NCBI GenBank assembly: GCA_913774665.1
Contig: CAJYHN010000010.1
Location: 62,001 to 126,000, forward strand
Source: an uncultured Microbacterium sp.
Lineage (GTDB): Bacteria > Actinomycetota > Actinomycetes > Actinomycetales > Microbacteriaceae
Direction of reading: 5' to 3'
Length of the DNA: 64,000 nt
The position numbers were made by a program, and so were the translations under genes. Positions 34,534-45,861 of the stretch are shown one piece after another. Every line of letters starts with the position of its first letter. Position 1 is the first letter of the stretch. The notes beneath the pieces are model-generated. The model saw only the letters and a program-made list of their open reading frames with translations. It was not told the DNA's origin and did no database searches.

Positions 34534-34902
34534 TCAGATGACCTCCGGGGCGAGCGAGACGATCTTCATGAACTTCTTGTCACGAAGCTCACGGCCGACC
34601 GGTCCGAAGATACGGGTGCCGCGGGGCTCCCCGTCGTTCTTCAGGATCACGGCGGCGTTCTCGTCGAACTTGATGTACGAGCCGTCGGGACGGCGGGTCT
34701 GCTTGACGACGCGGACGACGACGGCCTTGACCACGTCGCCCTTCTTGACGTTTCCACCCGGGATCGCGTCCTTGACCGTGGCGACGATGACGTCACCCAG
34801 GCCGGCGTAGCGACGGTTGGAGCCGCCGAGCACGCGAATGGTGAGCAGCTCCTTGGCGCCGGTGTTGTCGGCGACCTTCAGCCGGGATTCGTTCTGAATC
34901 AC
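34534..34902 (-). CDS. rplN: 50S ribosomal protein L14
   Basis: L14 (122 residues) starts [40 protein letters not shown] and [16 protein letters not shown] are conserved. It is the first gene of the spc group; only 35 bases separate it from rpsQ, so S10 and spc are probably read as one transcript. Confidence 0.98.
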   Translation of the reverse strand: MIQNESRLKVADNTGAKELLTIRVLGGSNRRYAGLGDVIVATVKDAIPGGNVKKGDVVKAVVVRVVKQTRRPDGSYIKFDENAAVILKNDGEPRGTRIFGPVGRELRDKKFMKIVSLAPEVI

Positions 34903-34937
34903 TTTTTACTCCTTGGATTCCAAGCAAGCCGCGAGGC

Positions 34938-35264
34938 TTACTTGGCCTTCTCGAGGATCTCGACCAGGCGCCAGCGCTTGGTGGCGCTCAGCGGACGGGT
35001 CTCGTTGATGACGACGAGGTCGCCGATGCCCGCCGAGTTGGACTCGTCGTGCGCCTTGACCTTCGAGGTACGGCGGATGACCTTGCCGTAGAGCGGGTGC
35101 TTCACACGGTCCTCGACCTCGACGACGATGGTCTTGTCCATCTTGTCGCTGACGACGTAGCCACGACGCGCCTTGCGGTAACCGCGGGCGTTCTCGTCGC
35201 GAACGTCGTTCTCGGAGTGCTCGTGACCGGCGACCTGCGCCTCGGCCTTCTTCGCGGTAGCCAT
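34938..35264 (-). CDS. rpsQ: 30S ribosomal protein S17
   Basis: S17 (108 residues) has an N-terminal extension of about 30 residues, then [33 protein letters not shown] and [15 protein letters not shown]. It overlaps rpmC by one base. Confidence 0.98.
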   Translation of the reverse strand: MATAKKAEAQVAGHEHSENDVRDENARGYRKARRGYVVSDKMDKTIVVEVEDRVKHPLYGKVIRRTSKVKAHDESNSAGIGDLVVINETRPLSATKRWRLVEILEKAK

Positions 35265-35575
35265 TACTCCGCCTCTTCCTTCGCGGCGTCGTCAGCGGAG
35301 TCCGCCTTCTTCGCCTTGCTCTTCTTCGCCTTCGTCGCCTCGACCGGGGCCGGGGTGGCGCGGATGCCGAGCTCGCGCTCACGGATCACGGTGTACAGAC
35401 GCGCGATGTCACGCTTGACTGCACGGATGCGACCGTGGCTCTCGAGCTGGCCGGTGGCCGACTGGAAGCGCAGGTTGAACAGCTCTTCCTTGGCCTTGCG
35501 CAGCTCCTCGACGAGGCGCTGGTCTTCGAACGTGTCGAGCTCGCTCGGGGCGAGCTGCTTGGTGCCGATCGCCAT
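35264..35575 (-). CDS. rpmC: 50S ribosomal protein L29 with basic/acidic tail
   Basis: L29 (103 residues) keeps the two-helix core (residues 8-72: [20 protein letters not shown], then [17 protein letters not shown]). A 30-residue tail rich in Lys, Ala and Glu follows. E. coli L29 has 63 residues. It lies near the exit tunnel where trigger factor docks. Confidence 0.97.
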   Translation of the reverse strand: MAIGTKQLAPSELDTFEDQRLVEELRKAKEELFNLRFQSATGQLESHGRIRAVKRDIARLYTVIRERELGIRATPAPVEATKAKKSKAKKADSADDAAKEEAE

Positions 35576-35994
35576 TACGCGTCGCCCTCCTCGCGCTTGA
35601 TGATGCGTGCCTTCAGGGGCAGTTTGTGAATTGCTCGGGTCAGAGCTTCGCGAGCGAGCTGCTCGTCGACGCCCGCGACCTCGAAGAGGACGCGGCCCGG
35701 CTTGACGTTCGCGACCCACCACTCGGGGGAACCCTTACCGGAACCCATGCGGGTTTCGGCGGGCTTCTTCGTCAGGGGGCGGTCGGGGTAGATGTTGATC
35801 CACACCTTTCCGCCACGCTTGATGTGACGCGTCATGGCGATACGAGCGGACTCGATCTGACGGTTGGTCACGTAAGCGGGGGTGAGCGCCTGGATCCCGA
35901 ACTCACCGAACGACACCTGGGTGCCACCGGTGGCCTGGCCCGAACGGCCGGGGTGGTGCTGCTTGCGGTACTTGACCTTGCGGGGGATGAGCAT
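35575..35994 (-). CDS. rplP: 50S ribosomal protein L16
   Basis: L16 (139 residues) starts [53 protein letters not shown] and [10 protein letters not shown] are conserved. It helps shape the A-site tRNA pocket. Confidence 0.98.
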   Translation of the reverse strand: MLIPRKVKYRKQHHPGRSGQATGGTQVSFGEFGIQALTPAYVTNRQIESARIAMTRHIKRGGKVWINIYPDRPLTKKPAETRMGSGKGSPEWWVANVKPGRVLFEVAGVDEQLAREALTRAIHKLPLKARIIKREEGDA

Positions 35995-36752
35995 TACGCC
36001 GACGCTCCTTCTGCCACGGGGGCCTCGTTACGAGGGCCACGACGACGGTCGCCACCGCGGTCGTCACGACCGCGGGACTTGGGCGCGTTGGCCTGCTCGC
36101 GGGCGAGCTCCTTGTTGGTGAGGTCGCCCTTGTAGATCCAGACCTTCACGCCGATGCGGCCGAAGGTGGTCTTGGCCTCGTAGAAGCCGTAGTCGATGTT
36201 CGCGCGCAGGGTGTGCAGGGGCACACGGCCTTCGCGGTAGAACTCCGAGCGGCTCATCTCGGCGCCGCCGAGGCGGCCCGACACCTGGATGCGGACACCC
36301 TTGGCACCGGCACGCTGCGCGCCCTGGAGGCCCTTGCGCATCGCGCGGCGGAAGGCCACGCGAGCGGTGAGCTGCTCCGCGACACCCTGAGCGACCAGCT
36401 GAGCGTCGGCCTCGGGGTTCTTGACCTCGAGGATGTTCAGCTGGATCTGCTTTCCGGTGAGCTTCTCGAGGTCGGCACGGATGCGCTCGGCCTCGGCGCC
36501 GCGGCGACCGATCACGATGCCCGGACGGGCGGTGTGGATGTCGACGCGGACACGGTCACGCGTGCGCTCGATCTCGATGTTGCTGACACCGGCGCGGTCG
36601 AGCGAGGTGGTCAGCAGGCGACGGATCTTGATGTCCTCGGCGAGGTAGTCGGCGTAACGCTGACCGGCCTTCGTCGAGTCCGAGAACCACCGCGACACGT
36701 GGTCGGTCGTGATGCCGAGGCGGAAGCCGTACGGGTTGACTTTCTGTCCCAT
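35994..36752 (-). CDS. rpsC: 30S ribosomal protein S3
   Basis: S3 (252 residues) starts [20 protein letters not shown]. It has a KH domain with [19 protein letters not shown] and a C-terminal RNA-entry domain, then an Arg/Gly/Asp-rich tail ([14 protein letters not shown]). It overlaps rplV and rplP by one base each. Confidence 0.98.
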   Translation of the reverse strand: MGQKVNPYGFRLGITTDHVSRWFSDSTKAGQRYADYLAEDIKIRRLLTTSLDRAGVSNIEIERTRDRVRVDIHTARPGIVIGRRGAEAERIRADLEKLTGKQIQLNILEVKNPEADAQLVAQGVAEQLTARVAFRRAMRKGLQGAQRAGAKGVRIQVSGRLGGAEMSRSEFYREGRVPLHTLRANIDYGFYEAKTTFGRIGVKVWIYKGDLTNKELAREQANAPKSRGRDDRGGDRRRGPRNEAPVAEGASA

Positions 36753-37150
36753 TACTTGCTCGCCTTCTTGTTGGCGCGAGCCGGGGCCGCTTCAGCGGTC
36801 TCGGGCGTCGCGAGCACGACCGTGATGTGGCTCGTGCGCTTCTTGATCTGGAAGGCGCGACCCTGAGCGCGGGGCTGGAAACGCTTGAGCGTCGTGCCCT
36901 CGTCGACGTACGCGTTCTTCACGTACAGGTCGGCGTCATCCAGGTACTCGTTCGTCTTGTCGGCCGTGACGCGAGCGTTCGCGATGGCCGAGGCGACGAG
37001 CTTGTAGATCGGCTCGCTCGCGCCCTGCGGCGCGAACTTCAGGATCGCGAGGGCCTCTTCGGCCTGCTTGCCCTTGATGAGGGCGACGACGCGACGAGCC
37101 TTCTGAGGGGTCACGCGGATGTGTCGCACACGTGCGATGGACTCCACCAT
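36752..37150 (-). CDS. rplV: 50S ribosomal protein L22
   Basis: L22 (132 residues) has [38 protein letters not shown] and the beta-hairpin loop [18 protein letters not shown], which lines the exit tunnel and is a macrolide-contact site. The sequence looks wild type there. Confidence 0.98.
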   Translation of the reverse strand: MVESIARVRHIRVTPQKARRVVALIKGKQAEEALAILKFAPQGASEPIYKLVASAIANARVTADKTNEYLDDADLYVKNAYVDEGTTLKRFQPRAQGRAFQIKKRTSHITVVLATPETAEAAPARANKKASK

Positions 37151-37172
37151 TTCTCTCTCCTCCTCGGTCGCC

Positions 37173-37454
37173 TTAGCGGCGACGGCCCTTCTTGTCGTCC
37201 TTCACGTGGCCGCGGAAGGTGCGGGTGGGCGAGAACTCGCCCAGCTTGTGGCCGACCATGGTCTCGGTCACGAACACGGGGATGTGCTTGCGACCGTCGT
37301 GCACCGCGATGGTGTGTCCCAGCATGGCGGGGATGATCATCGAACGGCGCGACCAGGTCTTGATGACGTTCTTCGAACCGGCTTCGTTCTGCGAGACGAC
37401 CTTGCGAAGCAGGTGCTCGTCGACGAAGGGGCCCTTCTTAAGGCTGCGAGGCAT
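37173..37454 (-). CDS. rpsS: 30S ribosomal protein S19
   Basis: S19 (93 residues) starts [40 protein letters not shown] and [14 protein letters not shown] are family signatures. It pairs with S13 in the 30S head. Confidence 0.98.
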   Translation of the reverse strand: MPRSLKKGPFVDEHLLRKVVSQNEAGSKNVIKTWSRRSMIIPAMLGHTIAVHDGRKHIPVFVTETMVGHKLGEFSPTRTFRGHVKDDKKGRRR

Positions 37455-37466
37455 CTTCCTCTACTC

Positions 37467-38306
<840 letters not shown>

Positions 38307-38330
38307 TGTTCTTGTCCTCTATCCCGACCG

Positions 38331-38630
38331 TCAGCCGACAGACGTGAAGATGTCGATGGTGCCCGACTTGAGCGACACGATGGCGCGCTTGGTGTCCTTG
38401 CGCTTGCCGATGCCGAAGCGGGTGCGACGGGCCTTGCCGACGCGGTTGATCGTGTTGACCGAGGCCACCTTGACGCCGAAGATCTTCTCGATGGCGAGCT
38501 TGATCTCGGTCTTCGACGAACGGGGGTCCACCAGGAAGGTGTACTTGCCCTCGTCGATGAGCGAGTAGCTCTTCTCCGAGACGACCGGCTTCAGGATGAT
38601 GTCGCGCGGGTCCTTGTTGACGGTGGTCAT
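38331..38630 (-). CDS. rplW: 50S ribosomal protein L23
   Basis: L23 (99 residues) contains [40 protein letters not shown] and [10 protein letters not shown]. It is the trigger-factor/SRP docking site at the exit tunnel. It overlaps rplD by four bases. Confidence 0.98.
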   Translation of the reverse strand: MTTVNKDPRDIILKPVVSEKSYSLIDEGKYTFLVDPRSSKTEIKLAIEKIFGVKVASVNTINRVGKARRTRFGIGKRKDTKRAIVSLKSGTIDIFTSVG

Positions 38631-39289
38631 GCCGAGACCTCCTCGGTGGCTGCGGACTTCGACGCGACGAACGCGTCGTAGGCGGCCTTGGTGAAGACGA
38701 TGTCGTCGGAGACGATCACGTCGTAGGTGTTCAGCTGGCCGACGGTCAGCACGTGGACGTACGCGAGGTTGCGGACGCTCTTGATCGTCAGCTCGTCGTC
38801 ACGGTCGATGACCACGAGGACGTTCTTGACGGCACCGAAGGCCTTCAGCGCGGCGGCAGCGGCCTTGGTCGAGGGGGCACCCTCGATGGCGAAGCTGTCG
38901 ACGATGTGCAGACGCTGCCCACGAGCACGGTCGCTGAGCGCACCCAGGAGGGCGGCCGCGATCATCTTCTTGGGGGTGCGCTGGCTGTAGTCGCGGGGCT
39001 TGGGGCCGTGGACGATGCCACCACCGGTCATGTGCGGTGCGCGGATGGAGCCCTGGCGGGCGTTACCCGTGCCCTTCTGCTTGAAGGGCTTGCGACCGGC
39101 ACCGGACACCTCGCCACGACGCTTGGTCGAGTGCGTGCCCTGGCGAGCCGCGGCGCGCTGCGCCACGACGACCTGGTGGATCAGCGGGATGTTCGTCTTG
39201 ACGTCGAAGAGCGCGGCGGGCAGCTCGACAGAGCCGGCCTTCTTGCCGTCGGCCTTCACGACGTCGAGCGCGAGAGTCGAGTCAGCCAT
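38627..39289 (-). CDS. rplD: 50S ribosomal protein L4
   Basis: L4 (220 residues) shows [19 protein letters not shown], the tunnel loop [17 protein letters not shown], and a Rossmann-like C-terminal domain. In E. coli L4 represses its own operon through the S10 leader; here the leader is about 300 bases but its mechanism is unknown. Confidence 0.98.
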   Translation of the reverse strand: MADSTLALDVVKADGKKAGSVELPAALFDVKTNIPLIHQVVVAQRAAARQGTHSTKRRGEVSGAGRKPFKQKGTGNARQGSIRAPHMTGGGIVHGPKPRDYSQRTPKKMIAAALLGALSDRARGQRLHIVDSFAIEGAPSTKAAAAALKAFGAVKNVLVVIDRDDELTIKSVRNLAYVHVLTVGQLNTYDVIVSDDIVFTKAAYDAFVASKSAATEEVSA

Positions 39290-39291
39290 GA

Positions 39292-39951
39292 TCAGGCACC
39301 CTTCACTGCGTTGCGGACGTAGACGATGCGGCCACGAGCACCGGGGACGGCGCCCTTGACGAGCATGAGTCCCTTCTCGGCGTCGACGGCGTGCACCGTG
39401 AGGTTGAGGACGGTCACGCGCTCGCCACCCATACGGCCGGCCATGCGCATGCCCTTGAAGACGCGGCTCGGGGTCGACGAGGCGCCGATCGAGCCGGGCT
39501 TGCGGTGGTTGCGGTGCGCACCGTGGGATGCGGAGACGCCCTTGAAGTTGTGACGCTTCATGACACCGGCGGTGCCCTTGCCCTTGCTGGTGCCGACGAC
39601 GTCGACCAGCTGGCCGGCCTCGAACAGACCGTCGACGGTGAGCTCCTGGCCCAGCGCGTAGTCTGCGGCGTCAGCCGTGCGCACCTCGGTGAGGTGGCGA
39701 CGGGGGGTGACACCCGCGGCGTCGAAGTGAGCCGTGAGCGGCTTGTTCACCTTGCGGGGGTCGATCTGGCCGTAGCCGATCTGAACGGCGTTGTAGCCGT
39801 CCTTCTCGAGCGAGCGCAGCTGCGTCACGACGTTCGGCGCGACCTCGATGACGGTGACGGGAACGAGCTTGCCGTTCTCGTCCCACACCTGGGTCATGCC
39901 GAGCTTGGTGCCGAGGAGGCCCTTGGAGATCTTGGAGTTGATGTCAGCCAT
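39292..39951 (-). CDS. rplC: 50S ribosomal protein L3
   Basis: L3 (219 residues) has [34 protein letters not shown] and the central-extension segment [19 protein letters not shown] that reaches toward the peptidyl-transferase centre. The ATG at 39951 is the standard MADINSKIS start; the longer upstream frame overlaps rpsJ. Confidence 0.97.
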   Translation of the reverse strand: MADINSKISKGLLGTKLGMTQVWDENGKLVPVTVIEVAPNVVTQLRSLEKDGYNAVQIGYGQIDPRKVNKPLTAHFDAAGVTPRRHLTEVRTADAADYALGQELTVDGLFEAGQLVDVVGTSKGKGTAGVMKRHNFKGVSASHGAHRNHRKPGSIGASSTPSRVFKGMRMAGRMGGERVTVLNLTVHAVDAEKGLMLVKGAVPGARGRIVYVRNAVKGA

Positions 39952-39959
39952 GTCGAACC

Positions 39960-40268
39960 TCAGAGCTTGATCTCGATGTTGACATCGGCAGGAAGGTCGA
40001 GGCGCATCAGCGAGTCGACGGCCTTGGGCGTCGGGTCGATGATGTCGATGAGGCGCTTGTGTGTGCGCATCTCGAAGTGCTCGCGGCTGTCCTTGTACTT
40101 GTGGGGCGACCGGATGACGCACACGACGTTCTTCTCGGTCGGAAGGGGAACCGGGCCCACCACGGTGGCGCCGGCACGGGTCACGGTGTCGACGATCTTG
40201 CGCGCCGACGAGTCGAGCCCGGCGTGGTCGTACGACTTCAGGCGAATGCGGATCTTCTGTCCCGCCAT
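39960..40268 (-). CDS. rpsJ: 30S ribosomal protein S10
   Basis: S10 (102 residues), also NusE, contains [34 protein letters not shown] and [12 protein letters not shown]. It is the first gene of the S10 operon and takes part in transcription antitermination. Its transcript begins about 300 bases upstream. Confidence 0.98.
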   Translation of the reverse strand: MAGQKIRIRLKSYDHAGLDSSARKIVDTVTRAGATVVGPVPLPTEKNVVCVIRSPHKYKDSREHFEMRTHKRLIDIIDPTPKAVDSLMRLDLPADVNIEIKL

Positions 40269-40580
40269 TGTCTGCTCTCTCTCTTTCTCGCGTCTTACCC
40301 GACCTGGGGCATTGGACGCACGGTGGCGCTATCGCGCCCTGGCACTTCCCCTCGCTTTCGCGAGAGATGCTGCACCGCTGTTCAGCTGTGAAACCGGATG
40401 CCATGGCATCCGGCCCGCCCCTCGCACGCACGCACGCGAATCTCACGAGGAGATGAAGGGGGTTCGGTGTGGTGTTCTGCTGCCCGCGGCCCAGGACCCT
40501 GCGCTGACGCGCCGCCTGTGCACTGCCGAGACAGTGATCCTGGCGCACGCCGAGCGCGCACCGGAATGTGGAACTGGACT
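40269..40580 (-). other. Long 5' leader of the S10 operon
   Basis: From the predicted start near 40574 to the rpsJ ATG there are about 305 bases without a gene on the coding strand. The leader contains GGATGCCATGGCATCC as a perfect palindrome (near 40396-40412) and several GC-rich inverted repeats. It may hold a leader regulatory structure. I recognise no published motif. Confidence 0.55.
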
Positions 40581-40609
40581 AGTCTACGTACCGCTCGGGC
40601 GAGTCGCAA
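40581..40609 (-). promoter_or_regulatory. Promoter of the S10 ribosomal operon
   Basis: On the minus strand TTGCGA (-35) and TAGACT (-10) are exactly 17 bases apart. It is the only good sigma-70-like match in the gap upstream of rpsJ. Confidence 0.7.
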
Positions 40610-40661
40610 ACCCGGGCGTGTCGCGCCCGGCCGATGCTCAGCAAACAGCGGTCCGAACCAC

Positions 40662-40697
40662 AGCGGCACCGCCCCGATCCTCGGGGACGGTGCCGCT
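40662..40697 (-). terminator. Hairpin after the Rv0909-like gene
   Basis: AGCGGCACCG pairs perfectly with CGGTGCCGCT, with inner CCCCGA/TCGGGG arms, 15 bases past the minus-strand stop codon. Confidence 0.75.
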
Positions 40698-40711
40698 TCG
40701 CGCTGCGTTCG

Positions 40712-40927
40712 TCAGGCGTTGCCGATGTGCTTGTCGACGTTCGCCCGGGTCTCGTCGACCTTCGCGTGGTGTTCGGCGGGGACGACCTTCTTGATGGCGT
40801 CGGCCGCTCCATCGAGCACCTTGTCGCTGACTTCTTCGGCCTTCTCGCTCTTCAGAGCCTCTTCGATCTTGTCGCGGTTCTCATCCAGGAGCTTCTTGCC
40901 CTTGGCGATGATGTCGTCCACTCCCAT
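40712..40927 (-). CDS. Rv0909 / MT0933-like small helical protein
   Basis: This 71-residue charged helical protein (MGVDDIIAKGKKLLDENRDK, ending DETRANVDKHIGNA) resembles the MT0933_antitox family named after Mycobacterium Rv0909. No toxin gene is next to it: tuf is on one side and the S10 leader on the other. AAGGAG is six bases before the ATG. Family assignment is by pattern; an antitoxin role is doubtful without a partner. Confidence 0.65.
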   Translation of the reverse strand: MGVDDIIAKGKKLLDENRDKIEEALKSEKAEEVSDKVLDGAADAIKKVVPAEHHAKVDETRANVDKHIGNA

Positions 40928-41057
40928 GCGCATCTCCTTCGCTGACACGGCCGGCGATCCACCGACTCTGGCCTCATTGTCGTCGCGGACGGGCGCAGAA
41001 CGGAACCCCCGGGCTCGGACATCGCGCCCGCGGCAGAATCCGCCGCGGGAACGACAA

Positions 41058-41081
41058 AGGCCGGGCCCGAAGGCCCGGCCT
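41058..41081 (-). terminator. tuf terminator
   Basis: AGGCCGGGCC pairs perfectly with GGCCCGGCCT around a tetraloop, 25 bases past the tuf stop. On the minus strand it is followed by TTTGTCG. Confidence 0.8.
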
Positions 41082-41105
41082 GTGCCGAGTGAAGTCTGGA
41101 AGGAC

Positions 41106-42299
41106 TTACTTGAGGATCTTGGTGACGGTACCGGCACCGACGGTGCGGCCACCCTCACGGATCGCGTAGCCGAGGCCCTCTTCCATGGCGATCGGCTGGA
41201 TGAGCTCGACCGACATCTCGGTGGTGTCACCGGGCATGACCATCTCGGTGCCCTCGGGCAGCGTGATGACGCCGGTCACGTCGGTGGTGCGGAAGTAGAA
41301 CTGCGGGCGGTAGTTCGTGAAGAACGGGTTGTGGCGGCCGCCCTCTTCCTTGGACAGGATGTACGCCGTGCCCTCGAAGTTGGTGTGCGGGGTGACCGAA
41401 CCGGGCTTCACGACGACCTGGCCGCGCTCGACGTCGTCACGCTTGGTGCCGCGGAGGAGCAGACCACAGTTCTCGCCGGCCCAGGCCTCGTCGAGCTGCT
41501 TGTGGAACATCTCGATACCCGTGACCGTGGTCTTCTGCGTCGGGCGGATGCCGACGATCTCGACCTCGGAGTTGATCGCGAGGGTACCGCGCTCGGCGCG
41601 ACCGGTGACGACCGTTCCACGACCGGTGATGGTGAAGACGTCCTCGATGGGCATGAGGAAGGGCTTGTCCTTGTCACGCACCGGGTCGGGGATCGACTCG
41701 TCGACGGCTTCCATGAGCTCGACGATGGCGTTGACCCACTGCTCGTCGCCCTCGAGAGCCTTGAGGCCCGAGACGCGGACGACGGGGGCGTTGTCGCCGT
41801 CGAAGTCCTGCGACGACAGCAGCTCGCGAACCTCGAGCTCGACGAGCTCCAGGATCTCCTCGTCGTCGACCATGTCGCTCTTGTTCAGCGCGACCAGCAG
41901 GTAGGGAACGCCGACCTGCTTGGCGAGCAGAACGTGCTCACGGGTCTGAGCCATCGGGCCGTCGGTGGCGGCGACCACGAGGATCGCGCCGTCCATCTGA
42001 GCGGCACCGGTGATCATGTTCTTGATGTAGTCGGCGTGACCGGGCGCGTCGACGTGAGCGTAGTGACGCTTCGGGGTCTCGTACTCGACGTGCGAGATGT
42101 TGATCGTGATACCGCGCTGACGCTCTTCCGGCGCCGAGTCGATCGACGCGAAGTCGCGCTGAACGTTGGTGGCCGACGGGAACTTGTCGGCGAGCACCTT
42201 CGAGATGGCAGCGGTGAGCGTGGTCTTGCCGTGGTCGACGTGACCGATCGTTCCGATGTTCACGTGCGGCTTGGTCCGCTCGAACTTGGCCTTAGCCAC
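41106..42299 (-). CDS. tuf: Elongation factor Tu
   Basis: EF-Tu (397 residues) delivers aminoacyl-tRNA to the ribosome. GTPase motifs are [10 protein letters not shown] (G1), RGITIN (G2), DAPGHADY (G3) and NKSD (G4). Domains 2 and 3 follow, with [13 protein letters not shown]. The start is GTG with GAGGAGG upstream. A stem-loop and 160 bases separate it from fusA, so it may also have its own promoter. Confidence 0.98.
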   Translation of the reverse strand: MAKAKFERTKPHVNIGTIGHVDHGKTTLTAAISKVLADKFPSATNVQRDFASIDSAPEERQRGITINISHVEYETPKRHYAHVDAPGHADYIKNMITGAAQMDGAILVVAATDGPMAQTREHVLLAKQVGVPYLLVALNKSDMVDDEEILELVELEVRELLSSQDFDGDNAPVVRVSGLKALEGDEQWVNAIVELMEAVDESIPDPVRDKDKPFLMPIEDVFTITGRGTVVTGRAERGTLAINSEVEIVGIRPTQKTTVTGIEMFHKQLDEAWAGENCGLLLRGTKRDDVERGQVVVKPGSVTPHTNFEGTAYILSKEEGGRHNPFFTNYRPQFYFRTTDVTGVITLPEGTEMVMPGDTTEMSVELIQPIAMEEGLGYAIREGGRTVGAGTVTKILK

Positions 42300-42405
42300 T
42301 GGGTCCTCCTCAGGACGTTGGTTGCGAGGTCTCGGGCACTGGATTGCGACCGGTTCTTCGCGGGGATGGTTCTCAGATTACTAGAGAGTCGGTATTCAGT
42401 TTGAG

Positions 42406-42449
42406 CGGATGCCGGGAACCTGAGCAGAACCCGGGGTTCCCGGCATCCG
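42406..42449 (-). terminator. Hairpin between fusA and tuf
   Basis: CGGATGCCGGGAACC pairs perfectly (15 bp) with GGTTCCCGGCATCCG around a 14-base loop, 12 bases after the minus-strand fusA stop. The mRNA then continues through about 105 bases to tuf. Confidence 0.7.
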
Positions 42450-42460
42450 TGAGAGCGGTG

Positions 42461-44575
42461 TTACTCGCCCTTGTTCTTCTGGATGATCTCGTCGGCGACG
42501 GCCTTCGGGACATCGGCGTAGCTGTCGAACTCCATCGAGTAGACGGCGCGACCCGAGGTCTTCGAGCGCAGGTCACCGATGTAGCCGAACATCTCGGACA
42601 GCGGCACGTTGGCCCGGACGACCTTGACGCCGGCGGCGTCTTCCATCGACTGGATCTGGCCACGACGCGAGTTCAGGTCGCCGATGACGTCGCCCATGTA
42701 CTCCTCGGGAGTACGGACCTCGACGGCCATGATCGGCTCGAGGATCGTGGGGTTCGCCTTGCGGACGGCCTCCTTGAAGCCCATCGAGCCGGCGATCTTG
42801 AACGCCATCTCGGACGAGTCGACATCGTGCGAGGCACCGTCGAGCAGGATCGCCTTCACGCCCACCATGGGGTAGCCGGCGAGCACGCCGACGTTCATGG
42901 CGTCCTGGAAGCCCTGGTCGGTCGGCGAGATGTACTCGCGCGGGATACGACCACCGGTGACCTTGTTCTCGAACTCGTAGGTCTTGTCGGCCGTGACCTC
43001 GAGGGGCTCGATCGCGAACTGGATTTTCGCGAACTGACCCGATCCACCGGTCTGCTTCTTGTGCGTGTAGTCGTGACGCTCGACCGACTTGCGGATGGTC
43101 TCGCGGTACGCGACCTGCGGCTTTCCGACGTTGGCCTCGACCTTGAACTCGCGCTTCATGCGGTCGACCAGGATGTCGAGGTGCAGCTCGCCCATGCCCT
43201 TGATGACGGTCTGACCGGTCTCGGCGTTCTGCTCGACGCGGAACGTCGGGTCTTCCTCAGCGAGCTTCTGGATGGCGACACCCAGCTTCTCCTGGTCGGC
43301 CTTGGTCTTGGGCTCGATGGCGACCTCGATGACCGGCTCCGGGAACGTCATCGACTCGAGGACGACCTGGTTGGCCGGGTCGCACAGGGTGTCACCGGTG
43401 GTGGTGTCCTTGAGGCCGATGACCGCGTAGATGTGACCGGCGGTGACCGAGTCGACCGGCATCTCCTTGTTGGCGTGCATCTGGAAGATCTTCCCGATGC
43501 GCTCCTTCTTACCCTTGGTCGCGTTGACCACCTGGGCACCGGAGTCGAGGTGACCCGAGTACACGCGGATGTAGGTGAGGCGACCGAAGAACGGGTGCGT
43601 CACGATCTTGAACGCGAGAGCCGCGAAGGGCTCCTCGCGGTCGGCGTGGCGCTCGATGACGATCTCTTCGTCCTTGGGGTCGTGGGCCTCGATGGCCGGC
43701 ACGTCCAGGGGCGAGGGGAGGTAGTCGACGACCGCGTCGAGCATGGGCTGCACGCCGCGGTTCTTGAACGCCGAACCGCAGAGCACGGGGTAGAGCTCCG
43801 AGGCGATCGTCATCTTGCGGATGGCGCCCTTGATCTCGGCGACCGTGAGCTCCTCGCCACCGAAGAACTTCTCGAGGAGGGCGTCGTCGGATTCGGCGAC
43901 GGTCTCGAGGAGCTGCTGGCGGTACTCGGCGGCCTTGTCGGCGAGGTCGGCCGGGATCTCCTGGATCTCGTACTTGGCGCCCATGGTCACGTCACCCTTG
44001 GCGTCGCCGGGCCACACCAGTGCGCGCATCTCGACGAGGTCGATGACGCCGACGAAGTCGTTCTCGGCACCGATCGGCAGCTGGATGACCAGCGGCTTGG
44101 CCTTCAGGCGGTTGACGATGGTGTCGACCGTGAAGTAGAAGTCGGCGCCCAGCTTGTCCATCTTGTTGACGAAGCAGATGCGGGGGACGTCGTACTTGTC
44201 GGCCTGACGCCACACGGTCTCGGACTGGGGCTCGACGCCCTCCTTGCCGTCGAAGACGGCGACGGCACCATCGAGCACGCGCAGCGAGCGCTCGACCTCG
44301 ACCGTGAAGTCGACGTGACCGGGCGTGTCGATGATGTTGATCTGGTTCTTGTCCCAGAAGCAGGTCACGGCAGCGGAGGTGATCGTGATGCCACGCTCCT
44401 GCTCCTGCTCCATCCAGTCGGTGGTCGCCGCACCATCGTGCGTCTCACCGATCTTGTGGTTGACGCCCGTGTAGAACAGGATGCGCTCGGTCGTCGTGGT
44501 CTTGCCGGCATCGATGTGGGCCATGATGCCGATGTTGCGGACCTTGTGAAGGTCGGTGAGCACGTCTTGTGCCAC
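42461..44575 (-). CDS. fusA: Elongation factor G
   Basis: EF-G (704 residues) catalyses translocation. It has [19 protein letters not shown] (G1), RGITITSAA (G2), DTPGHVDF (G3) and NKMDKLGAD (G4), then domains II-V with [22 protein letters not shown] at 44575 is used: AAGGAAG lies six bases upstream and [17 protein letters not shown] is the usual start. Confidence 0.97.
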   Translation of the reverse strand: MAQDVLTDLHKVRNIGIMAHIDAGKTTTTERILFYTGVNHKIGETHDGAATTDWMEQEQERGITITSAAVTCFWDKNQINIIDTPGHVDFTVEVERSLRVLDGAVAVFDGKEGVEPQSETVWRQADKYDVPRICFVNKMDKLGADFYFTVDTIVNRLKAKPLVIQLPIGAENDFVGVIDLVEMRALVWPGDAKGDVTMGAKYEIQEIPADLADKAAEYRQQLLETVAESDDALLEKFFGGEELTVAEIKGAIRKMTIASELYPVLCGSAFKNRGVQPMLDAVVDYLPSPLDVPAIEAHDPKDEEIVIERHADREEPFAALAFKIVTHPFFGRLTYIRVYSGHLDSGAQVVNATKGKKERIGKIFQMHANKEMPVDSVTAGHIYAVIGLKDTTTGDTLCDPANQVVLESMTFPEPVIEVAIEPKTKADQEKLGVAIQKLAEEDPTFRVEQNAETGQTVIKGMGELHLDILVDRMKREFKVEANVGKPQVAYRETIRKSVERHDYTHKKQTGGSGQFAKIQFAIEPLEVTADKTYEFENKVTGGRIPREYISPTDQGFQDAMNVGVLAGYPMVGVKAILLDGASHDVDSSEMAFKIAGSMGFKEAVRKANPTILEPIMAVEVRTPEEYMGDVIGDLNSRRGQIQSMEDAAGVKVVRANVPLSEMFGYIGDLRSKTSGRAVYSMEFDSYADVPKAVADEIIQKNKGE

Positions 44576-44621
44576 GGGTGTCTTCCTTACCTGTTGGGAG
44601 GTTGATGCCGGGCCCATCGGA

Positions 44622-44652
44622 GGGTCCGCGACCGGGGTGCGGTCACGGACCC
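44622..44652 (-). terminator. Hairpin between rpsG and fusA
   Basis: GGGTCCGCGACCG pairs with CGGTCACGGACCC (one mismatch) around a 5-base loop. It is a possible partial terminator or processing site inside the str operon. Confidence 0.5.
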
Positions 44653-44662
44653 TCCGCGGGTT

Positions 44663-45133
44663 TTACCAGCGGTAGTGCGCGAAGGCGCGGTTCGACTCGG
44701 CCATCTTGTGGGTGTCTTCGCGGCGCTTGACCGCGGCACCGAGGCCGTTCGAGGCGTCGAGGATCTCGTTCTGCAGACGCTCGGTCATCGTCTTCTCACG
44801 ACGACCCTTCGCGTAGCTCACGAGCCAGCGCAGCGCGAGGGTGTTCGCGCGGTGCGGCTTGACCTCGACGGGAACCTGGTAGGTCGAGCCACCGACGCGG
44901 CGGCTCTTGACCTCGAGGGTGGGACGGACGTTGTCGAGCGCCTTCTTGAGCGTGGCGACGGCGTCCTGGCTGTTCTTCGCCTCGACACCCTTGAGGGCGT
45001 CGTAGACGATCGACTCGGCGATGGACTTCTTGCCGTCGACGAGGATCTTGTTGACCAGCTGGGTGACGACGGGAGCGCCGTACACCGGGTCGTTGACGAC
45101 GGGACGCTTCGGGGCAGGACCCTTACGAGGCAT
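44663..45133 (-). CDS. rpsG: 30S ribosomal protein S7
   Basis: S7 (156 residues) starts [56 protein letters not shown] and the C-terminal [14 protein letters not shown] are conserved. It nucleates assembly of the 30S head and lies five bases downstream of rpsL. Confidence 0.98.
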   Translation of the reverse strand: MPRKGPAPKRPVVNDPVYGAPVVTQLVNKILVDGKKSIAESIVYDALKGVEAKNSQDAVATLKKALDNVRPTLEVKSRRVGGSTYQVPVEVKPHRANTLALRWLVSYAKGRREKTMTERLQNEILDASNGLGAAVKRREDTHKMAESNRAFAHYRW

Positions 45134-45138
45134 GTTTC

Positions 45139-45507
45139 TCAGCCCTTCTTCGCGCCGTAGCGGCTGCGAGCCTGCTTACGGTTCTTGACAGCCTGGGTGT
45201 CGAGTGCACCGCGGACGATCTTGTAACGGACACCGGGGAGGTCCTTGACGCGACCGCCGCGAACCAGCACGAGCGAGTGCTCCTGCAGGTTGTGGCCCTC
45301 GCCGGGGATGTAGGCGGTGACCTCGGTGCCGTTGCGCAGCTTCACGCGGGCGACCTTGCGCATGGCCGAGTTCGGCTTCTTGGGGGTCGTGGTGTACACG
45401 CGGGTGCACACGCCGGCCTGCTGGGGGTTCGACTTCAGCGCGGGAGCCTTGGTCTTCGAGACCTTCGGCGAGCGGCCCTTGCGAACCAACTGCTGAATGG
45501 TTGGCAC
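45139..45507 (-). CDS. rpsL: 30S ribosomal protein S12
   Basis: S12 (122 residues) shapes the decoding centre. [38 protein letters not shown] and [18 protein letters not shown] are visible. The streptomycin-resistance positions are wild type: Lys in TPKKPNS and Lys in RVKDLPG. The start is GTG ([11 protein letters not shown]) with AAGGAG upstream. Confidence 0.98.
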   Translation of the reverse strand: MPTIQQLVRKGRSPKVSKTKAPALKSNPQQAGVCTRVYTTTPKKPNSAMRKVARVKLRNGTEVTAYIPGEGHNLQEHSLVLVRGGRVKDLPGVRYKIVRGALDTQAVKNRKQARSRYGAKKG

Positions 45508-45787
45508 GTTCTCTCCTTGATTGGCTGGACGTTCCCTCGCGGTGGCGCCCAGGGTGCTGCACGGTGACAGCGTCGTGTCTCCCCCGTCATGTCGCGCATC
45601 TTGCGATTCGTGACGTGTCGGGCTCACGTGTGATCCACCGCGCGACAGAATGATCTAGCGCGATTCGTGGTGGATATGCCGTGGGGGCGACCTGTTCGCA
45701 GGCCGATCCCTGAGATGGTGCGAGCGTTGATCCGAACGACACACCCGGAGGCATGACGCACGGCGCGCGTGAACGCACACCCGGTCA
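45508..45787 (-). other. Long 5' leader of the str operon
   Basis: About 270 bases lie between the predicted transcription start near 45781 and the rpsL GTG, with no supported gene. I recognise no named RNA motif. Confidence 0.5.
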
Positions 45788-45816
45788 ATGATACGCGTTC
45801 CCCCGGACGTGGGCAA
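45788..45816 (-). promoter_or_regulatory. Promoter of the str operon
   Basis: On the minus strand TTGCCC (-35) and TATCAT (-10) are 17 bases apart. Geometry is the same as at the infA and S10 promoters. Confidence 0.65.
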
Positions 45817-45861
45817 ACGAGTACGGGTCCGGTCACTGGGAGTATCCCGGATGCCGCGCCC

